Of a stretch of DNA of 64,000 nucleotides, positions 36,541 through 44,854 are shown one piece after another. The stretch lies in NCBI GenBank assembly GCA_031286695.1, contig JAITTY010000006.1, forward strand, positions 124,001 to 188,000, read 5' to 3'. Both the position numbers and the translations under genes were made by a program. This stretch comes from Sphingobacterium sp. GTDB taxonomy: Bacteria > Bacteroidota > Bacteroidia > Sphingobacteriales > Sphingobacteriaceae. How positions within the stretch are numbered: position 1 is the first letter of the stretch; each line of letters starts with the position of its first letter. A model generated the notes under the pieces. It was given only the letters and a program-made list of their open reading frames with translations. It did not search any database and was not told where the DNA came from.

Positions 36541-37911
36541 TGTGGAAAGGTGGGGGAGATCAATGCTAAAAACACTACCGACGCCTTTTGTCGACCTGAC
36601 ACTGATCTCGCCGTGGTGGAGAAGGACAATTTTTCGGGTAAGTGAAAGGCCAATACCATTTCCTTCGCTATAGTCTTTGTTGCTTCCACGATAAAAAGGC
36701 GTAAATATTTGGGGAAGATCGACCGGGTCAATGCCTATTCCGTCATCTTTAAATTCGAGGTGAACCTGGTTTTCGTCTGATCTGATAGCAATGAGACATT
36801 TTTGATTTGAGGAAAACTTGCAGGCATTTTCAATTAAGTTGACAAAGGCAACCTGAAGTAAATATTCATTGGCATGTACAGAAATGAGATTTTCATCTTC
36901 AATCGTTGGATCCACAAAAATGTCAAGCTTATAACCCGGATTTGCCTGAAGAACCTGTTGGCATGCATCAATGAGTATTTCGTCTATACGTAAGGCTTTG
37001 AAGGCAATTTCGGAACTGTCGTAGCTTGCTTTTGCAAAATCAAGTAAGCTATTAAATAGCTTCTTGAGCTTCTGTGCGTCATTTAACGTATTGTCGATGA
37101 CTGTTTTATATTCAAGTATGCTGCGGTCTTTATTGGCAGAGATTTCAAGTTCTGCAATCATTGCAGCCAAGGGTGTGCGCAGCTCGTGGGAGATATTGGA
37201 TACAAAATGTTTTTGGGCATCAAAAGAGTTTTCCAACCGGTCAAGCATCGCATTGAATGTACTCGCCAGTTCGGAAAGTTCATCTTTATTTCCGTTGCTA
37301 GCGAGCCTGGAATCTAAACTGGTTGCAGAAATGCTTTTTACGCGCTTTGTCATTTCCAAGATAGGTTGAAAGACCTTTTTCGAAAAGAATATTCCTGCTG
37401 CATAGATCAGAAATATAGACAAAATGAAAACCAGGAGAATGGTTGATAGCAGGCTATTGAGTTTATTGTAGCCATATTGATCATAGGCAGCAGCCGTGAT
37501 GAGGTAACTTTTGTTTTTATAAGGGAAAGTTATCCCAATGACTTGCCATTTATCCTGATAGAATCGTATTTCTTTATTTTTTAGAATATCCCGCAGCATG
37601 TCCGGTGTCTCTTTGACAAAGTCGATATCGACGGCATCATGATACAAGAGTTCAAAACGGGTGTCGTAAATGGCAACTTCTACTTCATTGAGAATTTTCC
37701 GATTATTATGATAAATATCTTCTAAGGTCTTTTTGTCTACTTTTGCGTTCAAAAAAAGGTTTGCTTTGGTGTAAGCTTCTTTTTTTAATAGGGCATAAAA
37801 TTCTTTTTCCCGATTCTCCACCGCTGAAAAATATACTGTACAGGCAAATACCAGCAATATTGTCGCTGTAATCAGTGTGAATAATATGGAGATCCGGGTC
37901 CTGATACGCAT
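36535..37911 (-). CDS. Membrane sensor histidine kinase (CusS-like), metal efflux module
   Basis: 458 residues. Two membrane spans (about 8-30 and 153-175) enclose a 120-residue periplasmic sensor. A HAMP domain follows (about 178-230), then HisKA with FVSNISHELRTPL (His242) and an HATPase with NLIENACKFS, DDGIGIDPVDLPQIFTPFYRGS and GNGIGLSLTRKI. Its start overlaps the regulator stop (TAATG, 37909-37913). Gene order regulator-kinase-adaptor-pump-duct argues that it senses a metal ion in the periplasm. Confidence 0.92.
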   Translation of the reverse strand: MRIRTRISILFTLITATILLVFACTVYFSAVENREKEFYALLKKEAYTKANLFLNAKVDKKTLEDIYHNNRKILNEVEVAIYDTRFELLYHDAVDIDFVKETPDMLRDILKNKEIRFYQDKWQVIGITFPYKNKSYLITAAAYDQYGYNKLNSLLSTILLVFILSIFLIYAAGIFFSKKVFQPILEMTKRVKSISATSLDSRLASNGNKDELSELASTFNAMLDRLENSFDAQKHFVSNISHELRTPLAAMIAELEISANKDRSILEYKTVIDNTLNDAQKLKKLFNSLLDFAKASYDSSEIAFKALRIDEILIDACQQVLQANPGYKLDIFVDPTIEDENLISVHANEYLLQVAFVNLIENACKFSSNQKCLIAIRSDENQVHLEFKDDGIGIDPVDLPQIFTPFYRGSNKDYSEGNGIGLSLTRKIVLLHHGEISVRSTKGVGSVFSIDLPHLSTF

Positions 37912-38591
37912 TAGTCCTGTTTTAGAATAAAGCCCATTCCCGATTTTGTATGGATATATTTCGTTGCAAAATCCTTGTCGATTTTTTTGCGCAGATAATT
38001 GATGTAAACATCAATGAAGTTGGTCCCGGTATCAAAATGCGTTTCCCACACTTTTTCAGCAATTTCCATTCTGGAAAGGACACGCTCGGGATTTTGCAAT
38101 AAATAATGGAGTAACTTGAACTCTTTGGGGGTCAAATGGATTTCGACAGTACTCCTTTTGACGCTTTTGGTATGGAGATTCATCTCCAGGTCTCCATAAC
38201 GCAATAGTGTTCCCGTGAGTGTATCTTGTTTTTGATATCTTTTGAGCAGGACCCGTATTCGTGCAAGCAGTTCGCGCATTTCAAAAGGCTTAACGAGGTA
38301 ATCGTCCGCTCCGGCATCAAACCCTTCAATTTTATCGTCGGTCGTGCCCAAGGCTGTTAACATAATAATCGGAACATCGGGTTTGAAATGACGAATTTCT
38401 TTGCAGAGATCCAATCCATCCATCTTAGGGAGTACGATGTCGGTTATGATAAGATCAAAGTCGTGTTGTAAGGCCATTTTCTTTCCAGATATGCCATCGT
38501 AGGCAATAGCTGTTTGAAATTCATTTTCATCAAGTCCGCGTTTGATCAATCCTGCGACACGTACGTCATCTTCGACTAGGAGAATCTTCAT
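37911..38591 (-). CDS. OmpR-family response regulator (CusR-like), metal efflux module
   Basis: 226 residues. Receiver domain with acidic pocket VEDD and phospho-acceptor Asp51 (LIITDIVLPKMDG), conserved Thr in MLTALG and Lys in YLVKPFEMREL. C-terminal winged helix (about 128-226) with HLTPKEFKLLHYLLQNPERVLSR and NFIDVYINYLRKKID. OmpR-type proteins bind tandem direct repeats about 11 bp apart; four such repeats precede the adaptor gene. Cotranscribed with the kinase. Confidence 0.94.
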   Translation of the reverse strand: MKILLVEDDVRVAGLIKRGLDENEFQTAIAYDGISGKKMALQHDFDLIITDIVLPKMDGLDLCKEIRHFKPDVPIIMLTALGTTDDKIEGFDAGADDYLVKPFEMRELLARIRVLLKRYQKQDTLTGTLLRYGDLEMNLHTKSVKRSTVEIHLTPKEFKLLHYLLQNPERVLSRMEIAEKVWETHFDTGTNFIDVYINYLRKKIDKDFATKYIHTKSGMGFILKQD

Positions 38592-38608
38592 ATAAAGAAA
38601 AACGTTAA

Positions 38609-38630
38609 AAACTTCGATGAATCGAAGTTT
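38609..38630. promoter_or_regulatory. 22-bp perfect dyad in the leader of the regulator/kinase operon
   Basis: AAACTTCGAT (38609-38618), GA spacer, then its exact reverse complement (38621-38630). It lies 18 bp before the start codon and downstream of the predicted promoter. The tiny spacer suits a dimeric DNA-binding protein better than an RNA hairpin. Confidence 0.5.
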
Positions 38631-38672
38631 ATCTATGATACCAAATCATGGGCTATCCATGCATTGTCCCTA

Positions 38673-38680
38673 CAAATGTA
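38673..38680 (-). promoter_or_regulatory. Candidate -7 element of the regulator/kinase operon
   Basis: TACATTTG on the - strand matches TAnnTTTG exactly, 82 bp upstream of the ATG at 38591. A -33 TTTG at the right spacing is not evident. Confidence 0.45.
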
Positions 38681-38865
38681 TCAAACTAAGCTAAATTTAC
38701 ACGGATATGCAAATAAAACTTTCTGGATTTCATCAAGCAGCACATACGGATAAGCTGAAAACCAAACTGATTGCGCAAGTGCTTGCTTGGTAATGGAAGG
38801 CTATTCGAGACGAAAAATGGTTTTGATAATTTCTGCATGCATAGGTTTCGAAAAAAATGGGCGGG

Positions 38866-39837
38866 TTAAAATTGCTTGGCGTAACTTAAACCAAAGTGCT
38901 TATTCTGGTAGAATGGCATAACCGTGGCTGAGGTTGTTTTATCATCTTTAAATAATAAATGATTGATTTTGGGATGCACCCAATAGGCCAGTTCCGTTGC
39001 CAGAATACCAAATCCAGCTCCCGCAACCACATCTCCGACCCAATGTTTGTTGTTGATTGCACGATAGGTTCCCGTAAAAATCGCAAAGGGATAGCCCGAA
39101 ATGCTCAACCAGAAGTTACTGTCCCGGTATTCATGAAACATAAATTGTGCAGAAGAGAAGGCTGTAGCGGTATGCCCTGAAGGAAAAGAAAGATTATTGG
39201 AACTATCAGGCCGGATTTCTTTGACGATATGTTTCAACGGAAGAACCATTGCTCCTGAGATCAGCTGTGATGTTAAATAAATGACCGTTCTGTCCTTAAA
39301 ATTGTGCTTACCCTGTACCCCCAAAGCATTTAGTCCATATACCATAGCTGCAGGGACATATTGACTGTAATTGTCAAGGTTGCTGTGCTTTAACTGATGC
39401 TCGCTGATCTCGTCTTTGGTCGATAAATTGAGATTTTTTAAACCGTTGATGCTTAAACTCGCAACCCCGAAGCCAATAAATGCTGTGGGTACGATAAAGC
39501 TGGTTAAATGTGGTCTGTAAGGCGTTTCATCAATTCCTGTTTGGAAGAAACGGTTGAATTTCGTTGTCTTGCTCGGGCGATCGATTACTGGAGACAGCTC
39601 TGTACTGTCTGTTGACAGCAAAAGGCCGCTGGCCGCTATGCCTTCGGTTGGCCTGGTATCGGTCAAGTTTGTATAAAATGCACTATTATTTCGCTCAGGT
39701 TGAGCGATGTTTGTCGGCACTTCCTTTGCGATTGTAGTCTGACTTTTGGCAATGCTGACATTCAAAAGAAATAATACACTTATCAGTAGCTGAAATGCAA
39801 ATAAGTGTGCTGTCTGGTTTTGCTTCATGTGGATCAT
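38866..39837 (-). CDS. PAP2-family membrane phosphatase
   Basis: 323 residues with a signal/membrane segment at the N-terminus. The three phosphatase signatures are complete: KHIVKEIRP (202-210), FPSGHT (218-223) and YRAINNKHWVGD (Arg259, His265, Asp269). Members dephosphorylate undecaprenyl pyrophosphate, phosphatidate or lipid A at the outer face of the inner membrane. I chose the ATG at 39837 because a -7-like CAGTTTTG ends four bases before it. The preceding regulator/kinase pair and paired TTAGAA/TTGGAA sites in its promoter suggest stress-controlled envelope remodelling. Confidence 0.9.
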   Translation of the reverse strand: MIHMKQNQTAHLFAFQLLISVLFLLNVSIAKSQTTIAKEVPTNIAQPERNNSAFYTNLTDTRPTEGIAASGLLLSTDSTELSPVIDRPSKTTKFNRFFQTGIDETPYRPHLTSFIVPTAFIGFGVASLSINGLKNLNLSTKDEISEHQLKHSNLDNYSQYVPAAMVYGLNALGVQGKHNFKDRTVIYLTSQLISGAMVLPLKHIVKEIRPDSSNNLSFPSGHTATAFSSAQFMFHEYRDSNFWLSISGYPFAIFTGTYRAINNKHWVGDVVAGAGFGILATELAYWVHPKINHLLFKDDKTTSATVMPFYQNKHFGLSYAKQF

Positions 39838-39841
39838 GAAA

Positions 39842-39875
39842 CAAAACTGTCATCCAAATTAGAATACTTTTGGAA
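39842..39875 (-). promoter_or_regulatory. PAP2 promoter with two 11-bp-spaced hexamers
   Basis: CAGTTTTG (- strand, 39849 to 39842) differs by one base from TAnnTTTG and lies four bases before the ATG. TTAGAA (39859-39864) and TTGGAA (39870-39875) lie upstream, 11 bp apart, at about -22 and -33. The kinase stop codon is at 39878-39880. Confidence 0.5.
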
Positions 39876-39877
39876 TT

Positions 39878-41164
39878 TTAAAAATGAACGGAAAAAATAT
39901 GTTGATTATTTTCAAATTGATAATCAACAGTCCAGCCCTGATACCGGGCGATTTCGGTAATAATTGCCAGCCCTAAACCGCTCCCTTGGCTATTTTTTGA
40001 GAGCTTGGAGAATCTTTTGAATAAAAGTACTTTATCTAGTGACGTTGAGCCGGAGTTATGTACCGCCAAAGATGTTTGATTCAGATGTACGGCTATTGTA
40101 TCGCCGACATTACTGTAACGTATGGCATTCAGAAGTAAGTTGTTGATCAGAATCTCGGTCAGACTACTGTTTCCCGTGAGCAGCACTGCAGGCTGGATCT
40201 CCTGCTGCAGGAGCAACTGTTTTTGCTCAAAATGTTCTTGCATGACTTCAATGCATTGTGAAACCAGCGCGTCCATATTGATCCTTTCCGAATGATCGAA
40301 TTGACTATTATCTATTTTCGCAAGGAGCAGCAGGTTGCGGTTTATTCGTGTACTCCGTGATAGCGCTTTATGCATATCCTCAATAAGCTGGTACTGTTCA
40401 TCGCTTAGATCCGGATCTTGCAATAAGATATCCAGTTTATTTTTGAGTATTGCCAATGGTGTCTGTAACTCATGTGAAGCATTTTCCGTGAATTCCTTTT
40501 GTGAACGATATACGGCCACGTTTTTTTCAAGAAGCTTGGATAAAGATTGATTAAGTTCGTGGAACTCTATCGTATCCGTTTGCTGAAAATTGATCTGCTG
40601 CTGACTATTGAGATTAAAAGCCTTTAACTTTTCAACAGTATCCCGAAACGGTTTCCAGAGCCTAAAGGAAATTTTTCTGGAAAGAATGAGCAAACCGATG
40701 ACTAGAATAGCAAAGAAAAACAAAGTCGTTGCGGCGATTGCCGCGATAGTCTCTACAGATTCTTCGATATTGGTCTGCACGGTAAAACGATAAGGAGCCC
40801 CATTTATCTGAATAACGGAAGACAGGCATCTAAATCGGTCAATAGTCTTTGGTTCGACAAAACGCTGTGGTTTCTCGATGGTATATACACTATCTTGCAA
40901 TAAATCTCCCGGCTTTACTTTATGTATATTCGTTTCAGGCTGTATGCTATTCCACAAAGCGATGCTAGCCTGAAGGCTGTCTTCGGAAAGCTGTAATCTG
41001 TTCAGCTCGTAGGTTGTTTTTTTGACAATAATCTCGTTATGTTCGTCAAGTTCACTTTTCCATATCCCATCAATTACGAAATAATAGACAGGAACACTGA
41101 CACCGAGTACGATCAATACATAGAGTAGAAATGGGGTAGTTATTTTGCTCAGTAAGGGTTTCAT
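39878..41164 (-). CDS. Membrane sensor histidine kinase, PAP2-linked module
   Basis: 428 residues. Spans at about 10-32 and 141-162 bracket a periplasmic sensor of about 105 residues. The HisKA motif is FTENASHELQTPL (His231); the HATPase has NLLLNAIRYS and GSGLGLAIITEI, with weaker central G-boxes. This fits QseC/BasS-type kinases. It starts 10 bp behind its regulator and ends 41 bp before the PAP2 gene, so it probably responds to an envelope signal. Confidence 0.9.
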   Translation of the reverse strand: MKPLLSKITTPFLLYVLIVLGVSVPVYYFVIDGIWKSELDEHNEIIVKKTTYELNRLQLSEDSLQASIALWNSIQPETNIHKVKPGDLLQDSVYTIEKPQRFVEPKTIDRFRCLSSVIQINGAPYRFTVQTNIEESVETIAAIAATTLFFFAILVIGLLILSRKISFRLWKPFRDTVEKLKAFNLNSQQQINFQQTDTIEFHELNQSLSKLLEKNVAVYRSQKEFTENASHELQTPLAILKNKLDILLQDPDLSDEQYQLIEDMHKALSRSTRINRNLLLLAKIDNSQFDHSERINMDALVSQCIEVMQEHFEQKQLLLQQEIQPAVLLTGNSSLTEILINNLLLNAIRYSNVGDTIAVHLNQTSLAVHNSGSTSLDKVLLFKRFSKLSKNSQGSGLGLAIITEIARYQGWTVDYQFENNQHIFSVHF

Positions 41165-41173
41165 CTTATCTTT

Positions 41174-41848
41174 TTAATTTTCCCATTTGTAACCGGTACC
41201 ATATACCGTCTTGATATAGGGATTACTTCCTGCGTCCTGTAGCTTCTTTTTTAAATTTTTGACATGTGCATAGACAAAGTCATGGTTGTCGAGCATATCT
41301 GCGATATCACCTGACAAGTGCTCCGCTAAGGTGCTTTTGGAAATTACTTTATTTTTGTTGCCGATAAAAAACATCAGCAGGTCAAATTCCTTTTTCGTCA
41401 ATACGACAGGCAGATCGTTGACGATGACAGTTTTTGCGAGTAGATCAATCTGTATTTCATTCTGTACCACAATATTTGAACTATTGAATTGTTTTCGACG
41501 GATCAAGGAATAGATCCGTGCAGTGAGTTCAGATAAGTGGAAAGGCTTGGTCAAATAATCGTCGGCACCTAGCTGTAATCCCTGTATTTTGTCATCCAGC
41601 GCATTTTTTGCTGAAATGATGATGACACCGTCCTGCTTTCGCTGAATTTTTAGTTCTTCGAGTAGTTTTAGACCATTTCCATCTGGAAGACCAATGTCCA
41701 ATAAGATACAGTCATACTGGTACAACTGAATTTTGTCCAGAGCATCCTGCAAAGTTGGCGCAAATTCGCATAAATAGTGTTGTTCACTAAGGTATGTAGC
41801 GATGCTTTTGGCCAGCTCCAATTCGTCTTCTATGATCAAAATCTTCAT
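41174..41848 (-). CDS. OmpR-family response regulator, PAP2-linked module
   Basis: 224 residues from the ATG at 41848 (MKILIIEDELELAKS); an in-frame ATG 21 bp upstream is rejected because the -7 element covers that extension. Receiver with Asp51 (ILLDIGLPDGNG) and Lys in YLTKPFHLSEL; winged helix with LTKKEFDLLMFFIGNKNKVISK and HVKNLKKKLQDAG. It resembles BasR/QseB-type regulators. It is first in the order regulator-kinase-PAP2 and probably binds the paired hexamers found in its own promoter and before the PAP2 gene. Confidence 0.93.
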   Translation of the reverse strand: MKILIIEDELELAKSIATYLSEQHYLCEFAPTLQDALDKIQLYQYDCILLDIGLPDGNGLKLLEELKIQRKQDGVIIISAKNALDDKIQGLQLGADDYLTKPFHLSELTARIYSLIRRKQFNSSNIVVQNEIQIDLLAKTVIVNDLPVVLTKKEFDLLMFFIGNKNKVISKSTLAEHLSGDIADMLDNHDFVYAHVKNLKKKLQDAGSNPYIKTVYGTGYKWEN

Positions 41849-41852
41849 GTGG

Positions 41853-41887
41853 TAAAGATAGAATTTCAATTTAGTAGAAATTTAGAA
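41853..41887 (-). promoter_or_regulatory. Promoter of second regulator gene with two 11-bp-spaced hexamers
   Basis: TATCTTTA (- strand, 41860 to 41853) is a 7/8 match to TAnnTTTG and ends four bases before the ATG. TTAGTA (41871-41876) and TTAGAA (41882-41887) stand 11 bp apart at about -23 and -34, nearly the same geometry as in the PAP2 promoter. This suggests autoregulation. Confidence 0.5.
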
Positions 41888-42011
41888 TTTATTTCGCAAT
41901 GATCTATCAATTTTGTTCATTTTTATTTCTTGTCATACGACAAGTGTAATCTGTTTTAAAACTTGTAATTTTATTGTAAATCAGTTGTTTAAAATTGTAA
42001 ATCAAAAAGAA

Positions 42012-42536
42012 ATGGATACACCGAAATCATTAAAATTAGAAATTATCATTCCTGCTTATCGCATGCACAGTCAAATTTTTCTGAATGCGTTGGATGGCGT
42101 TTCGGAAGAAGATGCATTAAAACGAATTGATGGACAGACCAACCATATCGTATGGATGGCAGGTAATTTTGTCAATGTGCGTTATGCAATGGCACATGTT
42201 CTTGGGCTTCAGGAAAATGATCCTTATCATGAGCTATTTTTTATGGGAAAGACGCTCGATGAAAGTTATCACTATCCCAGTGTGCAGGAATTAAAAGAAA
42301 ATTTTAAATCGATATCTCCGAAAGTCTATGCTGCTTTGCTGCAAGTGGATGATACGCAGCTGGCTGAGATATTTAAGATTAATATGAATATCCCTTTTAT
42401 TGAGGAAAATAAAATGAATTTTATTGGAATGTGTATCGGACGGGAGGATTATCTTGCCGGTCAGATCGCATTGATGCGAAGATTGCTGAATTATCCGGGT
42501 ATGAAATATGATATTGATGAAAAAATCCAGTATTAA
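42012..42536 (+). CDS. DinB-superfamily protein
   Basis: 174 residues from the ATG at 42012, chosen over a far upstream ATG because the extension is low-complexity and the family begins close to this point. A four-helix bundle is predicted; NHIVWMAGNFVNVRYAMAHVLG carries the usual first metal-binding His of DinB/YfiT proteins, which act as thiol-dependent transferases or have unknown roles. The C-terminal region (FIGMCIGREDYLAGQIALMRRLL) lacks the common HxxxH pair, so metal binding may be reduced. It is monocistronic, with its own terminator. Confidence 0.72.
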   Translation: MDTPKSLKLEIIIPAYRMHSQIFLNALDGVSEEDALKRIDGQTNHIVWMAGNFVNVRYAMAHVLGLQENDPYHELFFMGKTLDESYHYPSVQELKENFKSISPKVYAALLQVDDTQLAEIFKINMNIPFIEENKMNFIGMCIGREDYLAGQIALMRRLLNYPGMKYDIDEKIQY

Positions 42537-42542
42537 AAAATT

Positions 42543-42590
42543 AAAACTCAAGATCGATTTTGGTGGAAAGCCTCGATCTTGAGTTTTTTT
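42543..42590 (+). terminator. Rho-independent terminator after the DinB-like gene
   Basis: AAAACTCAAGATCGA (42543-42557) pairs perfectly with its complement (42573-42587) around a 15-nt loop and runs into seven T. The A-rich left flank means it could also act on the convergent transcript. Confidence 0.9.
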
Positions 42591-42661
42591 AAGTATGAAC
42601 CAGGTCGCATGATCTGTCTATGCTGAAAAGTCAATACGTTGGTTATACCTAGAAATAAGGT

Positions 42662-43411
42662 TTACTCGCTACCTTTTATCGTCAATATAACACCTGAATA
42701 TTTCTCGTGGTCTTTGCCGATATAAAGAAGATCAACTCTTTTTGTACCAGCTTCCTGCAGCTGCTTTTTCAATAGATTTAAATCCATTTTTTCTGTTTTT
42801 TCCTGCCATTCATCGGTCGATTGGGGCCTGAACGAAGCGATGTTCTTCATGTCAAAAAGTGCCGAATTTGTGTCGAGCTGCTTTGAACGATGTATAAAAA
42901 CAGTGTCGCTCACGATTTTATCTATTTTTATCCAACCTGCAGGAAGTCCATTTATACTGTTACCATCCTGATCGGTAAAAAAAGTAGCGCCATAAAGTTG
43001 ACCTGCCTTTAGTTGTTTCAAATTATCAATCATCTGACCGGCTTCTTTTTCCCGTTGTTGATTTCCCAATTTATTCTTTACCCCATAAATGACTGCCCAG
43101 ATAAGGATTGCCGCAGTGACAATAAGAAATCCTTTCCATAACTGGAAATAGGGGATGCTATACTGACTTTTGAACGCTTTGATCTCTGCTTTTAATTCAT
43201 CTGAATAATTCCGTGCGTGAATCAATTTACCCTGTTCGTCATAGAGCCTGGAAAGTTTGACAAATCCACCGCCAAAAGGTAGACCTATAAACCGACGGGC
43301 TGGCGTAATAATCTGTAAGGTGAAATTTCTTGGGGCGTTTTCTTTTTTTAAGGTTGCTGTTACCGTTTTTTCTGCTAATACAAAGTCGTAGATACTGAAA
43401 ATAAAAAACAT
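42662..43411 (-). CDS. Hypothetical single-span membrane protein
   Basis: 249 residues, family not recognised. The N-terminal 90 residues have a beta-rich pattern (TLQIITPARRFIGLPFGGGFVKL); one membrane span lies at about 94-110 (GFLIVTAAILIWAVIYG), then a charged helix (KNKLGNQQREKEAGQ) and a C-terminal domain with GLPAGWIKIDKI and LLYIGKDHEKYSGVILTIKGS. No catalytic motif. It is convergent with the DinB-like gene and isolated, with 244 bp upstream that hold nothing I can name. A real gene by length and composition. Confidence 0.7.
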   Translation of the reverse strand: MFFIFSIYDFVLAEKTVTATLKKENAPRNFTLQIITPARRFIGLPFGGGFVKLSRLYDEQGKLIHARNYSDELKAEIKAFKSQYSIPYFQLWKGFLIVTAAILIWAVIYGVKNKLGNQQREKEAGQMIDNLKQLKAGQLYGATFFTDQDGNSINGLPAGWIKIDKIVSDTVFIHRSKQLDTNSALFDMKNIASFRPQSTDEWQEKTEKMDLNLLKKQLQEAGTKRVDLLYIGKDHEKYSGVILTIKGSE

Positions 43412-43655
43412 AGTCTGTCGTGATTTTTAATGAAGAACTGAGGGAAGGATTCCGGATCAGTTCGACTTCATGAGAAATGAATTATGAAAGCAAAATTAAA
43501 AGAAATAAATAAAAATCAATAAAAAGACCTAGGCATTGCAAGAAAATTTCGATTTTTGAAGGGTGCATTTTTGAAAAGCAATAAGATCAAATTGATTTAA
43601 TACGCTGTGCCTTTCAGGAGGCTGACAATATAAACCGAAATGTGCGGTATAAAAT

Positions 43656-44780
43656 ATGATAAACCTAAAACTGAGTTTTATTTTGATCTGTGTAACAAGT
43701 GTTGTTATGGGGCAAAAAATTGATAAATCAAAATTGGATAGTACGATTGCGGACTTTTACAAGGACCCAGCAGCTCCGGGGATTAGCTGTGCAGTTAGTC
43801 AGAACGGCCGTCTTATTTATCGTTATGCAATTGGACGTGCAGATTTGAAGGAAAAACGTGTAATCACATCCAGTTCACATTTTCGCCTGGCATCGGTAAG
43901 CAAACAGGTGACTGCACAAGCGATATATACCTTAGTGATTCAAAAGCGTTTAAAACTAGATGACCCATTGTCCCTTTTTTTTGAAGATTTGCCAGTCGCG
44001 CTGAAAGGTATTACTGTTGCGCAGCTTCTGCAACATACATCCGGAATCTGGGACTATGAAGAGCTGATACCGAAAGAGAGGAAAGATCAGGTATCGGATA
44101 AGGATGTGCTGAAGTATATCAGACAGACCGATCGTTTATATTTCCCTTCGGGAAGTCAATTTCGTTATAGCAATACAGGATATTGTCTTTTATCGCTGAT
44201 TGTCGAGCATGTTGCAAAAAAATCCTTTGCTTCATTTGTCAAAAGTCAATTGTTTGAACCCATAGGCATTAGCAAGGGATTGGTATATGAACAGGGCAAG
44301 ACGGTTGATGAAAGAGTCTACGGTTATCATCCGAAGGAAGGTTCCTACCTGTTTGCGGATCAGAGTGTGACAAGTGCGACACAGGGTGATGGCGGTGTTT
44401 ATCTATCTGCGGATGAATATCATACATGGGCCAATTTTTTGGTAAAAGATCGGTTAATACAGCCGGGACTGGAGCAATTGTTAGATCAAATGGCCTACCC
44501 GGTAAAGGATGGAATAGCGTATCATTTCGGATGGTTTATTCAAAAAAATGCAGGTCATAAAATCTTGTTTCATTCAGGTGAATCTACTGGGTTTCATCAT
44601 ATCGTATATATCGATGTACAGAAAGACCTTGTGGTTTCACTTTTTAGCAATCGTGATGATTTTATGATCGGTGAAGCTTTTGATGCCATCCTTAAAACAA
44701 TGGGTATCAGCAAACCGGTGTTAAAGGCCCCATCTATGTCAACTTTTGCATGGTTGAACGGTGTTTATGCCAACGAGTGA
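43656..44780 (+). CDS. Serine hydrolase of the beta-lactamase class C / penicillin-binding family
   Basis: 374 residues with a signal peptide (ILICVTSVVMGQ). Catalytic motifs: SVSK (nucleophile Ser80, Lys83), YSN (171-173) and HSGES near the C-terminus in place of the KTG motif, as in esterase-like and D-peptidase members (EstB, LpqK types). It probably acts in the periplasm on D-amino-acid peptides or esters; true cephalosporinase activity is not implied. Single gene; a weak hairpin follows. Confidence 0.88.
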   Translation: MINLKLSFILICVTSVVMGQKIDKSKLDSTIADFYKDPAAPGISCAVSQNGRLIYRYAIGRADLKEKRVITSSSHFRLASVSKQVTAQAIYTLVIQKRLKLDDPLSLFFEDLPVALKGITVAQLLQHTSGIWDYEELIPKERKDQVSDKDVLKYIRQTDRLYFPSGSQFRYSNTGYCLLSLIVEHVAKKSFASFVKSQLFEPIGISKGLVYEQGKTVDERVYGYHPKEGSYLFADQSVTSATQGDGGVYLSADEYHTWANFLVKDRLIQPGLEQLLDQMAYPVKDGIAYHFGWFIQKNAGHKILFHSGESTGFHHIVYIDVQKDLVVSLFSNRDDFMIGEAFDAILKTMGISKPVLKAPSMSTFAWLNGVYANE

Positions 44781-44801
44781 AAGCGGGAAGTTAATTGAAA
44801 T

Positions 44802-44844
44802 AAGAATAAATCGTCACAGCTTTACCTGCGATGATTTATTCTTT
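44802..44844. terminator. Weak bidirectional hairpin between convergent genes
   Basis: AAGAATAAATC (44802-44812) pairs with GATTTATTCTT (44833-44843). It lies between the serine hydrolase stop and the dehydrogenase stop. The stem is AT-rich and lacks a long T-run. Confidence 0.45.
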
Positions 44845-44854
44845 ATGAAGAGAC

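Noticed and set aside
38707..38793. A 28-codon open frame (MQIKLSGFHQAAH...) in the gap upstream of the regulator/kinase operon
   Set aside because: It is very short, has no convincing promoter in its direction and no recognisable family, so it is most likely chance.
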